A program made the translations under genes and the position numbers. The notes below the pieces were generated by a model that saw only the letters and a program-made list of their open reading frames with translations, was not told the DNA's origin and did no database searches. Below, in pieces: positions 1 through 13,200 of a DNA stretch of 64,000 nucleotides. This DNA is from Gordius sp. MW1 (Eukaryota > Nematomorpha > Gordioida > Gordea > Gordiidae): the NCBI GenBank assembly GCA_964036665.1, contig OZ038528.1, positions 19,207,245 through 19,271,244 of the forward strand, given 5' to 3'. How positions within the stretch are numbered: position 1 is the stretch's first letter; every line of letters starts with the position of its first letter.

Positions 1-420
1 TCCTAGAACAAATTTCCCAATTCAAGCCCAACAATTTTCTACTCCAAGTATATAACCCTTGCATTTCTTTGTACTTTTTAGGTCCACAAGCTGTGAGAAT
101 ACGTGCAATAGCTCCTCCTAGAACAGATTTCCCAATTCAAGCTAAGTCAATTATTATTTTCTGTAAAAAACAGGTACGCGATAAAAATACGCGTATTAAT
201 ATTTTACGCGATTTATACATGAATACATCGCGTAATTACAATATTTTTAACTATGTAGAAAATATAGCTAAATATATTTCATATAGTGGTACTTCGCGCG
301 TTTATAATCCTGTTAATTTTTCTTCGAACTCGCATTTTGATAATAATTCGCTTGATGTTAATACTATTCCGCGTGAAAGAGACACTAGTGATTTTACTAG
401 TGACTCCGAATAAAATCTTT
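1..420 (+). pseudogene. Internally deleted derivative of a MULE-like element
   Basis: Positions 1-150 resemble 4865-5017, and 155-415 resemble 6405-6600; those two segments flank the transposase of the MULE copy further right. Here they lie side by side, so about 1.4 kb including the transposase is missing. An open frame (about 69-413) crosses the join but has no recognisable domain and is probably a by-product of the fusion. The left part has two related units of about 45 bp containing CCTCGAAC-like sequence. Seen: the two-part similarity. Inferred: a non-autonomous deletion derivative. The left boundary is outside the window. Confidence 0.55.
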
Positions 421-980
421 GTTGTAAAGTAACATACTATAGTAATCAGTGTAAATATTTGCTAAAGGGGTTAAATAAACAAATGTTAGCATCTATTTAA
501 AGTTTACTTAGCATTTTGTTTCTTTAGCCTATAATAATTATATCCCCTGAAAATGTCATACATATATATGAAACATCGCGAGGTCCACTAGTGTGAAAAT
601 TAAGGAATATATAAAGTCATTTCAAAAGGATGCCATTTTACTTACCCAAAAATTATCACCTTCATGCCGGTCTATAATTTCATAAATCTATGACAATAAC
701 AGTTTCTCTAAGGGAAAAAAAATATATAAATTAGTTTCAATACGAAGGGATTATTAACGATCTATCGTCTTATTTATTAATTCTAATCTAAAGGCGCGAC
801 GAGGAAAAAAAATACACGAAAATAAGTTTAGAGATATATTTTAGTTTTCTACATTTTTTTCCTTCTTTTATTATTATCGACACACCAAAAATATAATAAT
901 CATCATTCTACGAGCGATATCGAGGTTATCAAATATATTTGCTAAATCACGTTAATAAAATAACGATCTTAATTCGATAT
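421..980. other. AT-rich stretch, nothing recognised
   Basis: No coding frame with family resemblance, no clear repeat and no terminal inverted repeat was found between the deleted MULE copy and repeat copy R1. Confidence 0.5.
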
Positions 981-986
981 AATAAA

Positions 987-2742
987 ACTCGTGCCTTCGG
1001 CCCTCGTGGGAAGGGGGAGAAGGGAAGGGAAGAGGGGAAGGGAAGGGGGGACGACTTATCTGTACTTCGTATAAATGTATCATATTTGCTATGCAATTTA
1101 TGGGCGAGAAAGGTGGGAAGGGGCGAGAATGCCTATAGGGGGGGGGTATTAAATGCCTAATGATTAATTAATTATTAATACAAATTTTCCATTTATATGC
1201 AAAATGGAATATAGGCAAGGGTTAGATTTAGTGTTTGCATCTAGTTGCGTATTACATTAGTTTTTATTGATTATGGGTCTAACAAACATTATATTATAAA
1301 ACATCACAATGTTAAGAATTTGCAGAATTGTTGGGAGAAATTTTTTGTTGAATTTGAACAATTTTTAATTAAAAAAATCAAAAATTTGGCCAATGGTCAT
1401 TTTTTCTCCATTGGTCAGTACCAACAGATACTCTATAAGTCAATGATAGCCAAAAAAACGGAAAAAAAAATTTTGATGCTCACTTTGACCAATGGTCATT
1501 TTTTTCCATTGGTCAGCAGCCAGGACACGGTAAAAGTGGATATAAATTCATAATAGTCAAAAAAAACGAAAAAAAAATTTTCAAATCACATTTTGGCCAA
1601 TGGTCATTTTTTTCCATTGGTCAGCAGCCAGCACACGGTAAAAGTGGATATAAATTCATAATAGTCCAAAAAAAACGAAAAAAAAAGTTTTCGAATCACA
1701 TTTTGGCCAATGGTCATTTTATTCCATTGGTCAGCAGCCAGCGGACGGCCAAAAAGTGATAATAGCAATGGTAGGAACAGGAACAATCATAATAGTCAAA
1801 AAAAAACGAAAAAAATATTTTCGATTCACATTTTGGCCAATGGTCATTTTTTCCATCGGTCAGGAGCCAGCGGATGGCCAAAAAGTCATAATAGCAATGG
1901 TAGTAACAGGAACAATCATAATAGTCAAAAAAAAACGAAAAAATAAACTCGGATTCACATTTTGGCCAATGGTCATTTTTTTCATTGGTCAGCAGCCAGC
2001 GGACGGCCAAAAAGTCTTATTATCAATGATAGTAACAAGAACAATCATAAGAGTCAAAAAAAAACTCCGGGATTCTAACCCAAAAACTAGTTAAATTGCA
2101 TAGCAATTAAAAGTAAACAACTTTTATTTATGTTTATTATATAATAAAATGAAACAATAATAGAACAAGCGGACGGCCAAAAAGTCATATTATCAATGGT
2201 AGTAACAGGAACAATCATAATAGTCAAAAAAAAAACGAAAAAAATAATTTCGATTCACATTTTGGCCAATGGTCATTTTTTTCATTGGTCAGCAGCCAGC
2301 GAACGGCCAAAAATTTTTATTATCAATGATAGTAACAAGAACAATCATAAGAGTCAAAAAAACTCCGGGATTCTAACCCCAAAACTAGTTAAATTGCATA
2401 GCAATTAAAAAGTAAACAACTTTTATTTATGTTTATTATATAACTAGTTAAATTGCATAGCATTAAAAGTAAACAACTTTTATCTATGTTTATTATATAA
2501 TAGATAATTTAACAAATCTTATATATAACACACCGAGGGAGATAGAGATGAGGGGTGGGGCACCTCTTATGCATTAATTTAAATAATAACAGAGCGAGGG
2601 AGATAGAGATGAGGGGTGGGGCACCTCTTTCTCATGCATTAATTTAAAAAATCGATAACCTAATATACCCAATGCAAATAGATAGGGAGGGTAGACGGAC
2701 AACGGACACCAAAAAACGAGCCCATAAATTGCATAGCAATTA
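987..2742 (+). mobile_element. R-family repeat, copy R1 (terminal hairpins plus minisatellite core)
   Basis: First of four related copies (R1-R4). The left end begins with a short hairpin around GTGCCTTCGGCCC, followed by purine-rich AGGGGAAGG sequence. A motif TTGCTATGCAATTTATGGGC (about 1086-1105) recurs inverted at the right end as GCCCATAAATTGCATAGCAA, just before the end. Between them lie tandem units of roughly 125 bp, each with the inverted pair CCAATGG...CCATTGG, and shorter units around AACTAGTTAAATTGCATAGC. ATAAA occurs on both sides (982-986 and 2743-2747). No transposase is encoded; the many open frames are shadows of the tandem unit. Most likely a non-autonomous DNA element; the superfamily is unresolved. 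Confidence 0.65.
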
Positions 2743-2747
2743 ATAAA

Positions 2748-3315
2748 CCATAACGCGATAGTAATTAAAATCGCTCGCTCGAGATGGGTAATAAAATCTA
2801 TATCTATCGTAGAGGGATTTGGTACAATAGCGTATAATTACTTATATGCTTGTGTGGGGGGGGGGGGAGAATAAACAAACCAACAAAAATAAGTAATAAT
2901 AATTCAGGGAGGGGGAAATACCACAATTAGAGTACAGGGAGGGGCAGGGCGTACGATTGTCTAAGGATCACACCTAACCCTAACCGCAATAGGAGCTAAC
3001 TCCCTATGAATCGTTAATAGCCCCAACCATTTAAGCCATTATTTGACATCGTGTTCAAATAAGCCTTAAGACTCCTCAACGCTGAGGAGCTTCTCTCATT
3101 AGTGCATGTGGTAATAGGGAGACAAGCTAACAAGTAAAATAGAGTGGTAAAGTGTTGCATTCTAATTTGGTTCTGTGATTGTTTTTAAGAATTGACATGC
3201 TTTATTATAGAAAAGTATTAAATATATAGTGTAAAAAAGATACAAGAACGAAAATATTTATAAAAAGAGAATGAAAGATATTATCCGTTTCTTCGTTTTC
3301 TTTAAGTATTAAGTA
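2748..3315. other. Intergenic, nothing recognised
   Basis: AT-rich with purine-rich stretches and a G run near 2860. No gene, RNA gene or bounded repeat found. Confidence 0.45.
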
Positions 3316-3317
3316 TT

Positions 3318-3620
3318 TTAAAAAAATATAAAGCGCTTTTCCATAACGTCTTTGAGCACGGCCAGACGGTAGGAAAAAGTGGAGGTTTCTGATAAAGCTG
3401 AATATTTTACGGATTTACGATGCTCTGCCGATCCTAGGGGGTGGGGAGTATCATTGAAGGGTACAAACAGGTCAATACAGGAGTAATCCTTTTCTAGAAA
3501 TGGCCTTTGTCCCATGGGACAAATGACGAATTGTCAGGACGTATCCACCCTTCGAGATAGGGATCTGACAGTTCAAGAATGGAGGGAACTTTTGCCCGTT
3601 TGAGGGCAGCTTGTAATGTC
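3318..3620 (-). pseudogene. Remnant of a retroelement-associated RPDG...WD domain
   Basis: On the minus strand, peptide pieces in shifting frames read RPDNSSFVPWDKG, then a frame change to GSAEHRKSVKYSALSETSTF. This order (RPDG, VPW.KG, W/D, AEH..KYSALSE, F.PVA.ET) is a pattern I associate with a C-terminal nuclease-like domain found next to many invertebrate reverse transcriptases. At least one stop codon and two frame changes break it. No reverse transcriptase is seen beside it. The family assignment is from memory of the pattern and is tentative; the broken state is seen directly. Confidence 0.4.
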
Positions 3621-4039
3621 ATCGTTAAAACACTTAAATTATTATTATTAATGAGTTAAAGGAGCTTTATGCACATGCAGATCTTGGATGTAATTTTATT
3701 CCATTGTGGTTCTAACTCAAACAAATGAGGATTCATTAAATTCACAAAGTACATACGTCTGGTATAGTTTGGTTCTCTAGAACCACCATATCAAATCGAT
3801 AAGACATGTCTTGAGCCTTATACAAGTAGATAAAGACTCGTGTGGGTTATTTTCTTTTACCATGCATATCCAATATATTTGTTAGTGCGAAGATTCGGTA
3901 TAAATTGGGAAAACTGGGATTGTCAGTCGCAAATCCAAATTTTTTACCATAAAAGTATATCAACATAAGAGATATTGGTTATAAAAACTTGAACAAATTG
4001 AATTTTAAAAATGCCTTTTCCCTAAGTGCCAAAACAGGT

Positions 4040-4660
4040 GAAAACCTAATCCGCTATTCAAGGAGCTCCAGAGAAAGTAGGAAAAGAGTGGCTCCTTGGA
4101 AATCCGAGGATACTGTTGCAAAAGTAATGTTTTATATAAACTCATATTTGTTTATCTATATTTAGTTCCTAAAATCAATTAAACTGTTTATATGCATCGG
4201 CTTGAGAGACAACTATTTAACATCAATTTATTGTTATTATGAAACCATTATTATATAGCTGATTATAATCAATATAAAGCATATGATGAAATTTATAGTG
4301 ACTGTTCATATGTTTTAAGTTTGAGGTGCAATTTAAGATAAATTGATGTAAAACTTAATACATAATTATAAGTTATTATAAAAAAAATATTATATAATTA
4401 TTGTTGTAGTAATATATATTTACTAATTAGTATTTAGTACTACATATCAAATATTAAGTACTCATGTGTTATAGATTTTATAGCCAACTATTTATTATGA
4501 AATCATTGTTATTTAAAACCTCTTATATATAGATAATTATTATATATTTATTATAATGCTAATGTTTTATGTTATTGTATTAAATTAAATTTTTACATAC
4601 AATTATTTTTTAATATTAATTATATGCGTTAGATATATTGTCTAATTTGTTAATGGTGTC
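4040..4660. repeat. Dispersed AT-rich repeat, copy 1 (empty site for a MITE)
   Basis: Diverged copy of 9050-9945, starting around TCCGCTATTCAAGGAG and ending at TCTAATTTGTTAATG. Shared landmarks in order include GAGACAACTATTTAACATCA and GACTGTTCATATGTTTTAA. It lacks the 260-bp insert that interrupts the second copy and so shows the sequence before insertion (TATCTATATTTAG). No coding capacity is evident. Confidence 0.7.
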
Positions 4661-4859
4661 TTGAGGATAAAATATCTTGACGTTGCACATGATTCAATTT
4701 TTACACAATTAAGACGCAAAATCCATCTTTCCGTTTAGTTAGGATTTTAGCAACATGAGTCAAATTTCGGCAATTCCCGATCAAAACGCCAGGGTATTTG
4801 TAATAACATTGTATACAAATTTTTTTAATATAAAACTTTATTAGGTCAACCTCTAACCG

Positions 4860-6615
4860 CTCCTCGAATAACTTTGCCTGGAGCAATTCCAGTCCAACTA
4901 TTTGCTTCTCCAAGTATATAACCCTTGCATTTTCATATACTTTTTAGGTCCACAAGCTGGTAGAATATGTGCAATACCTCCTCCACGAACAACTTTGCCA
5001 ATTCGAGCTCAACTATAGTAACATTACAATGATCTAGTTGATATCTTTTATTCAAGGTGATACTTCACTTCAAGATGCTATGTTACAGATCAGATGGAAT
5101 CAAGCGAAGGTATGTATATTTTATTTAAACTTTTTATATCATTTTAGCATCATCCCCAGAGTATATCAAATCAAATGGAACAGTAATACTATATTACTCC
5201 TCTTATCTCTATGATAAAAGCAGGAAGGCTTCAGAGAAAACCTACTAAAAATGCTGGGACTTCTCCTGCCCCGCAACAGCCTTGGAGGGTGATGGTAAAA
5301 TTCTTATCAATCGCCACCATAACCATGCACCTCCAAGGAAAGAATACGAGGCTCTGGTGACGAAGAGGGAGTTGAAAAACGCTGTTGCATCTAATCCCGG
5401 TGTTAAAATAAGTAAATATTATCATCAAACCTTAAGCTCCCGACTGCTTGAGGTGCCGGACCTTACGGAATTTCCTATGGCTATGCCATCTTTTAAAGCC
5501 GTAAGGTCGACAATAAAAAGGGCCGTTACTAGTAGGCTTCCTATACCTGCCGACAGAAGTTAAATTACCCTGACTGAAGCCCAAGCGCTCTCCCTATAAG
5601 AATGAGCGGTTCCTTTTATGGAACGATTATAACATTGAGAGTCTTGTGTGAGGTAACCTTCATCTACATGGATGGTACCTTTAAAGTATACCCTGCTTTA
5701 TTCTATCAGGTAATTACTTTTATGCATTATAAATTTTTGAGATTTTAGCGTTATACCATACACGGGTACTATAAGGATCACATGATCCCAATAGTTTATC
5801 CCTTCATGCCCGATAGGAAGCGAGTAACCTATTGTGCAATATTTGATAAATTGAAAGAGATTTGCTTGGAGTATAATTTGGAATTAAACCTCACCTATAT
5901 ATAATACAAATTGAATTTGGGTTTTCAAAAATGTTTTCCGAATGCTGAGACTATAGGTAATAATTTATCTGTCGCACTCATTTTTTATTTAAGGTTGTTC
6001 ATTTCATTTTTCGAAAGCCTTGGTGAGGCGAATAGAGAAGTTGGAATTTAAAAAACAATATCTAAGTGATCTGAGCTGAGCACTCGAAAAATGGTCCGAA
6101 GGGTGTCCGCTTACTCTTTCTTACGATATAAACATGTTTTAACCGTTTTCCGAGCCTGCTGGGATGACCCTATTGTCTCCCAGCATGCAAAATTTCGTTC
6201 TTTTTTTTCGTATGTACTTACCACTTGGGTGAGCCACTGACTGATACGAAGCTGTTAGTTCTAGTACCAACAATCCCCTTGAGAGTTACCACAATTCGCT
6301 AAAATCTCTTATCGGAGTAGCTCATCCCGTTTACACTTGCCTTTCATTTTTCACCAAGGCTGAGATTAATATTTTTCAAATTGATCAAGGTCAAGTATTA
6401 TTATCAGTAAAAAAACATGTACGCGATAAAAATACCCGTATCAATATTTTAAGCGCTTTATACATGGATACATAGCGTAATTACAATATCTTTAACTATG
6501 TAGATAATATAGCTAATTTTTCTTCGAACTCGCATTTTGATAATAATTCGCTTGATGTTCATACTATTTCGCGCGAAAGAGACACTAGGTGACTTTGAAT
6601 AAATATTTGTCATCT
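4860..6615 (+). pseudogene. Decayed MULE (Mutator-like) transposase with FLYWCH-type N-terminus
   Basis: Mutator-like elements move by a DDE transposase. At about 5282-5560 one frame reads ILINRHHNHAPP followed by a lysine/arginine-rich run to LPIPADRS, typical of the end of a FLYWCH finger and the linker to a MULE transposase. Further on come MDGTFKVYPALFYQ (about 5668-5710, first catalytic Asp block), IPIVYPFMPDRKRVTYCAIF (5785-5850) and GCSFHFSKALVRRIEK (about 5993-6040). The blocks are separated by short GT-AG gaps (5709-5748, 5957-5993) that look like introns. Stop codons and frame changes, and no visible second Asp block, indicate loss of function. The segment 6405-6600 recurs at 155-415. 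Confidence 0.7.
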
Positions 6616-6659
6616 TTGTTGTAAATTTTTCCCATTCAAACAATACACCTTATAAAGTA

Positions 6660-7770
6660 TTCCAAAAGGGATGAGAGTAGACAGTAAGTAATACGGTTTA
6701 AAATAAGTTGACGTAGAAGAACCTCAAGGCTTCATTTGGATAAAATGATTAAATTTGCTCTATAAGAGCTTAACAGTATACTTTTATAAGGATTGGAAAG
6801 CAAATTTCGCCTGGGCAGGGTATAAACATGCATTCTTTTCAAAAGACTCGCGGTAGTCGGAAAATTTAAATTATGTAATATAGAGAGCTCAAACTACATG
6901 AATAATACCTAATGCAAAATTATCTGTTTTACTTAATATTTAAAAATATACAATAATCTGTTCACATATTAAAGGTTTGAGAATTATATCGATCAAATAA
7001 TAACAGTAGAGTAGGGGAGGGGGGAAGGGTTCGGGCTGGAAACCCCTATTGACAAACAAAAAATTGAATATTTAATCGAATTATATATGGAAAAACTCAA
7101 TGATATTAATAGGGTCTAGTTAGTGTTGCGCATATAGAAATAAAACTATCTAAAAAAATGTGAAATTATTCATTTTGAGAATCTACCCTTATTTATACAA
7201 AATTTCCCTGTTTCGATTACCTGTAATTAAATAAGTGGCTAAACAAGACGTGGAGCCAAATAATTTCATTTCTCTAAGTATCCGGGACGGTGTAATGATC
7301 TGAAACGTCGACATTTAAAAAACGACGACGCTCAGTTGAACATTCCTATTGGTTAATATGGCATAATAACGAGTTATATGCTATATCACGTGATCTTCCT
7401 AAAAGCTCAATAGGTTAGTTTTGGCACAAAAACATGTATTTTTTTTGAAGACACTAAAATGACGACACAAGACTTTCAAAATATTTCAAATAATTACTAT
7501 GCATAATTATCTAAATTATAAATTAAATTTAGAGAATCACTAACAAACTATCAATTTAGCCATTTAAGTATATTATCAAATCTTTTTTTTCACATGTATT
7601 TTATAAATTTAGTTAAATCAAGAAAATTATGAATATCAGTTTAGTCAAGCTCAAGCATTTGTATCTCTAGTTTTGTATAAAAATGCACATAATCATTTGA
7701 AGCTTATTAAAAAATCTTTTACTTTATTAGTCTAAGTTATAAACTTTACCTTAGTTTTAAGCTTATAGAC
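6660..7770. other. Intergenic, nothing recognised
   Basis: AT-rich, with a GGGGAGGGGGG stretch near 7015. No exon, RNA gene or bounded mobile element supported. Confidence 0.45.
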
Positions 7771-7774
7771 AATA

Positions 7775-8360
7775 AAAATAATTAATAAGATAGGCTTATA
7801 AACATAGATTAGATATAATGATCATTAGCTCAAGCTCAATGTATTCAAGTCCTAACTCAGCTATTCCTTAGGTTATTATAAATGTACCAAATACAAAATT
7901 GAGTTCATCAATTAGCCCTACCAAAATTACAATTAAAAGGATAGGCTTATAAACATAGATCAGATATAATGATCATTAGCTCAAGCTCAACAGATATCCC
8001 TTAGGTTATTATAAATATACCAAATACAAAATTGAGTTCATCAATTAGCCCTACCAAAATTACAATTAAAAGGATAGGCTTATAAACATAGATCAGATAT
8101 AATGATCATTAGCTCAAGCTCAACAGATATCCCTTAGGTTATTATAAATATACCAAATACAAAATTGAGTTCATCAATTAGCCCTACCAAAATTACAATT
8201 AAAAGGATAGGCTTATAAACATAGATCAGATATAATGATCATTAGCTAATGTATTTAAATACTCACTCAAATATCCCTTAGGTTATTAAATGTACCAAAT
8301 ACAATAATGACTTTATAAATTATATCAGCCATTTCAAAGGAATTATAAACATAGATTAAT
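7775..8360. repeat. 133-bp tandem array
   Basis: The phrase GGATAGGCTTATAAACATAG starts at about 7939, 8072 and 8205, a period of 133 bp. The units in between are nearly identical. More diverged partial units flank the core, one beginning near 7788 and one ending near 8360. No coding potential is seen. Confidence 0.9.
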
Positions 8361-9049
8361 GATCATCAGCTCAAGCTCAAAAATACATATCAAAAGAAGT
8401 AAATGCAGAATGCTAAACATGAAAAATTTTAATTACAAATATGATAAATTTTAATTAATCTTGTAAACCATGGTTGAATTATAATCAATATTTTTTGTGA
8501 ATTTTATAGGTTAGTAACTAAAAACATCTGTTGATTGACGTTTGTCTTAGCCCATAGAAATTTAATTTCAAATTTTAAGAAAAATTTTTGATTGGCATGT
8601 CGATTTTTTTGAGCGTCGTGGAAATGGATATTACAACGGGCCTAACTATAAGTAGGCTGACTCCGGCCACCGCAATTATTTCAGTGACCTTATTATCTTT
8701 AATATATAAAAATTGCGTTTTTTCCTTCAGATTTTGCATTAATTTTTGTCCGTTAATTATTCATAGATTTTGTGATTTAAGGAAATTTCTAGAATTTGTA
8801 TTCTTTAAAGGGGATGGTGAAAAATGAACAAAAATAGGTTATTTTAGTTAAAAAAAATTAACCTTCATTGGTTCAGTTATAAAATTTATTTATGCAGATC
8901 AAGTGCTCCTAGTGAAATTTTAACGGTGCGTTTATGTAAATAATTGTTTAACTCCTATCAAAAAATGGTTTAAAAGCCCCAGAATATATAGAGGATGAAG
9001 GATTGACAAAGTTGTGCTCATTATGTGAATTGCAATATTTTAAATAAGA
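8361..9049. other. Intergenic, nothing certain
   Basis: AT-rich. A patch of balanced composition at 8590-8680 is open on both strands (about 50-79 codons) but resembles nothing I know and has no convincing splice context. Confidence 0.4.
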
Positions 9050-9945
9050 AAATCCGCTATTCAAGGAAGAGTTTCGGGTAAAGTGTGAAAAGAGTGGCTC
9101 CTGAAAAATGCGGGGGTGCTGTTGCACAAGTAAGGTGTTATATAAAATCATATTTATTTATCTATATCATAGGCGTAACTAGGATTTCCTCAAGGGGGGG
9201 GGGGGGGTATAAAATTTTCGAGGTTAAATTATTTTTGTAACTATTTTTTTGGATAAAAATGGTTTTTTCCTAAAAGTTTAAAGTGACGATAGCGTCAAAA
9301 TAATAAAATACTAAAAGTAAAATTCCAACAAATATTTATTTTTATAAAATATACAATATAAAACTTATATAAAGTGAAAATCATGGGAGGGGTTCTAACC
9401 CGAAAACCACCCCCTCCCTACGCCAATGTTCTATATTTAGTACCTAGTAATATCAAGTAAACTGCTCATATGTTATACGCTTAAGAGACAACTATTTAAC
9501 ATCAATTTATTGTTGTTTTAAAACCATTATTATATTCCTGATTAGAATTAATATATTATATTCTATCCTATAAGCTAAACATATCTATATATAATATAAA
9601 TATAATGAAATTTATTGTGACTGTTCATATGTTTTAATTTTGAGATGCAATTTAAGATAAATTTATTTGATATGAAACTTAAACATAATATTAAAAAAAA
9701 ATATATATAATTATATAACAAACCGATATATATTTACTTTATATTTAGTACTTGCTAATATTAGTTATAGACTTGAGAGGCAACTATTTAATTTATCAAA
9801 TCAGTGTTATTAAAAACCTTTACTATATAGCGAATTAGTAAATATTTATTATATTATTATTTTTTTATGTTGTGGTATTAAATTAAATTATAAAATACAA
9901 TTATTTTTTAATATTAGATATATTTTCTAATTTGTTAATGCTTTC
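9050..9945. repeat. Dispersed AT-rich repeat, copy 2 (interrupted)
   Basis: Paralogue of 4040-4660, interrupted by a MITE at 9168-9428. Sequence resumes after the insert at the point reached in copy 1 (TCTATATTTAGT), which confirms the insertion. Confidence 0.7.
9168..9428. mobile_element. hAT-type MITE of the CATRGGCGTA family
   Basis: Begins CATAGGCGTAACTAGG and ends with an imperfect inverse CCCTACGCCAATG; a run of G follows the left end and a C-rich block precedes the right. It is flanked by ATCTATAT and TTCTATAT, an 8-bp duplication with one mismatch. The paralogous repeat at about 4160 supplies the empty site. Confidence 0.75.
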
Positions 9946-10224
9946 TTCGCCTTTCTTTGTCTAATTATGTCCCTACCCCTGGCCCTATTATTTAATAAAG
10001 AATCAAATTACAACATATAATCCTATCGTAATCGTTAGCTATAATTAACCTTATCCTAATCTATCATTACTTCTTATGGATAAATCCTTCATTACAATAA
10101 ATTTCTTACATATCCAATTTAATCATCCTACTATTTCTTATTGATATATTATAATATAAAAAGTTTTCTTCAAAATAAAAGAGGAGCCATACACCCCCCC
10201 CCCTCAAACCTCTATAAAACTAAC

Positions 10225-13200
10225 CTTTTCAGCCATATCTTCATATTTCATCTGGAATCGCTCTTTTTCCACCAGAGCCCGCTCTAGCTCGCTTTCCAAC
10301 CTAGAGATCTACGAACATAAAATCGTATTTCATTTAAAAAGGCGAAAGTAAATAAAACAGCCTTCAATACAATCTAAGACTAAACTTACCACATAATTAA
10401 AAGTTAATGATTAACTTGTGACAAATGATATAGGAGAAGCTGTCCTTTAAATTCCCAGAATATAAAATAATTTCGTTTTTTTATAGGTATACCTGAAATT
10501 ATAATATTTGTAGCATAAATTTCAGTCTGATTTCATGAAAATTGCACGGTTCAACAAGAAAGTTTGCAGATTTTGGTAAAGTTTATACATAAATATAATT
10601 TTTATTCCCTATAGGCCTGTCAAAGTTGCTAAAAACAGCGATTTGGGCTTTTTCAGACGTCAATAACTTGCAAATCAATCAATAAAATTATAATTTAATC
10701 CGTAAAAAAACTGTATCAAAATTTGCAAACAATTAGCAGGTAGATTTTTTAAGGCCAATATTTGTTCACCTATGTTGTCAGAGTAGTGGATCTTAAACAC
10801 ACCGAGACATAAGAAAAAAAATACAAAACCGCAATTTCCAAAACAAAGCGTAGAAAATAAACGGCAATACCCGAACCAGTAATTTAACATAAAATAACCC
10901 GTAATTCCCAGATAAGGTAATATTGATAAATATCTGTTTAAGTTTCGTTTACTTTAGAATCTTTTCAATAAAAATTTAAACAGCAACTATATAACTTTAG
11001 AAAAATTTAAAAGATGTGTATAATTGATATGTATACATGCATATGGGTAAGATTTTAATACTTAATAAAAAAATAGATAATTTAAGGAAACAAATAATTT
11101 TACGAATAAATTTCTATGCGATTTATGTAATTTATACATATAAACTTAAATCATAAAAATTTCAAAAAATCACATATTACCTGGTAATCTTTAAAAGTGG
11201 GCGACGGGATGGCAACTACAGCAGGCTGTTCTTCCTCTTTCAAATCCAACTTGCACACCAAATTAGCAAAAAAAAAAAACAATTCAATTTAAATTGACAA
11301 AAAAACGTGTATTTTTGTTTAAACTAATTTAAATTTACAAACCTAAAAAATTTAACTTTTTTCCACGCCAATTTTATTCATTCATAGCTAGACAAAAATG
11401 AGTTTGAAAAACCATGAGACATAAAGGAAGGATTTGGGCAAATTAATTTACGAAATAACGAAAAAGCTGGTGATTGAAATCATTTTTTTGATATTGAATT
11501 TGCCCATTTAAGCAAAGCCAATTTTAGCATGAGCCGAACAAAGGGGAACAAATTAGGAAAGTTTAAAGGGTTATATTATTAGATAAAAAATAACAATTTT
11601 GTGTTGGAAACTAAAAATAGGGAGAATTTTAACAATCTCTATAGAATAAACATTCTATATCATCACAAAATATTTTGACAAATATCTAATTTTTTAACCT
11701 ACCTTTGTAAAACTTTTAATCTCATTAACTACTAATTTTGCTTATAAATAGTGTTAAATGCAAATTTAATTTTTTTATTGCATTACAACAAAAACTGTAA
11801 TTTAGATTACTTCTTGAATTAGATTCATGATCACTTCCTGACTCTCTTGTTCCATCTCCAAAATCTTCTCAATGTAAACTGTCAAAAAAAGAGTAAATTA
11901 ATCAATAAAAAAAGATGTTTTTTCCAAAATTTAATTTGGTTTTGTAAAATCCCAGGAATAAGAGTTGTCATTTAATGGGAAAACATAAGGTTTTTGTGGT
12001 CAAAATGCAAACTATAAGGGCATCACTCATATATGCACAATAAAATGGGGGTTCAAAATCCATTATTTTTCTAAAATAGTATAAAGTACTTTTTTCAATA
12101 ACATGTAGGAACTCCCCTTTAAATTTCAAACATTTTTATCACATAAAAACTTCATTATCTCAAAAGAATTCCTCATTGCAATACAATAATACTTATAAAT
12201 AGTATTTGGCAAAACCTTTTCTAGGCACTTTTTTTATGAAACCCATTTCTAAAATCTTAAATGCCAACTCACTTCTATGATGATATTAAATATAGAGATA
12301 TATTAGTAATATTCCAAATTTCAAAACAAAAATATTAACTGCTATGCAATTTATGGTTTTATTAAAGACATATTACTGTATTTCATAACGTTAATTAGAA
12401 AACAAGCTCTACCAAGAACTAATACCTTGGAGCAATCAAATGCGAATTTATTAAATCACGTTCAATTATAAAGGAACATAAAAACCATAGCAATTTTGCA
12501 AAAACAAAGTTTTTTATAGAAAAATTTCTGAGCCTCTTAAAGTAATAATGAATACCAGATAAATTTGAGTTTAATGTTGTGTGAAATAATTTGCTGTTTA
12601 ATAATTTGAAACATATTTAGTCATGTATTCTCATCAAAAACCTTGCTTGTTTTCACAGTTAACAGCACATCCCAATATGAGCTGGAAAAGTTTTGCCAAT
12701 TCTGGCAGTTTAATGGATCCTAGTTTAACATGTTTATAAAATTGAATGTTTTAAAGGATCATACACTTTGATAAAATTTGATATTAATAAAATCTTAATC
12801 AATATATATTAGAAATATATGGCATTGCAATTTTATATTAATTTATCATAGTGAATAAAATAAATTAACAATCTTTACATGTTCATTCATTATAATACCC
12901 TCAAAGTTTAATTAAATTATACCATATATTATTACATGGAATGTATAAACATTTTTATTTTTTAGAAATTTAAATAGTTATGGCATCTTTTACCTTCATT
13001 AAAGTCTGGAATACATTGCGCATTAAAATGCAAGCATAATATCTAAAACTATATTGATTACCTAAAAAATAAACTCACTTCATGACAATAATTTATAACA
13101 TCTTTTAATATGGCCTTTATAAAATAATTCTAAAGCGACAATTAAATCTTGAAATGAAATAAACTTACGTCATGAATTTGATTTTGAAATGAAACTTTTG

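Noticed and set aside
1710-2408. Overlapping open frames on both strands rich in HFGQWSFF, RPKSHNSN and similar
   Set aside because: They are translations of the ~125-bp minisatellite in several frames, repeated in all R copies; no family resemblance and no start or splice context.
2960-2985. CTAACCCTAACCG, possible telomeric repeat
   Set aside because: Only two units, interstitial; no array.
4701-4913. Minus-strand 70-codon frame with LELLQAKLFEERLEV, coiled-coil-like
   Set aside because: It covers a repeated 45-bp unit that also occurs at 1-150 and belongs to the MULE flank; diverged copies contain stops.
7775-8360. 133-bp direct repeats considered as a CRISPR-like array
   Set aside because: Units are contiguous without spacers and the context is animal nuclear DNA.
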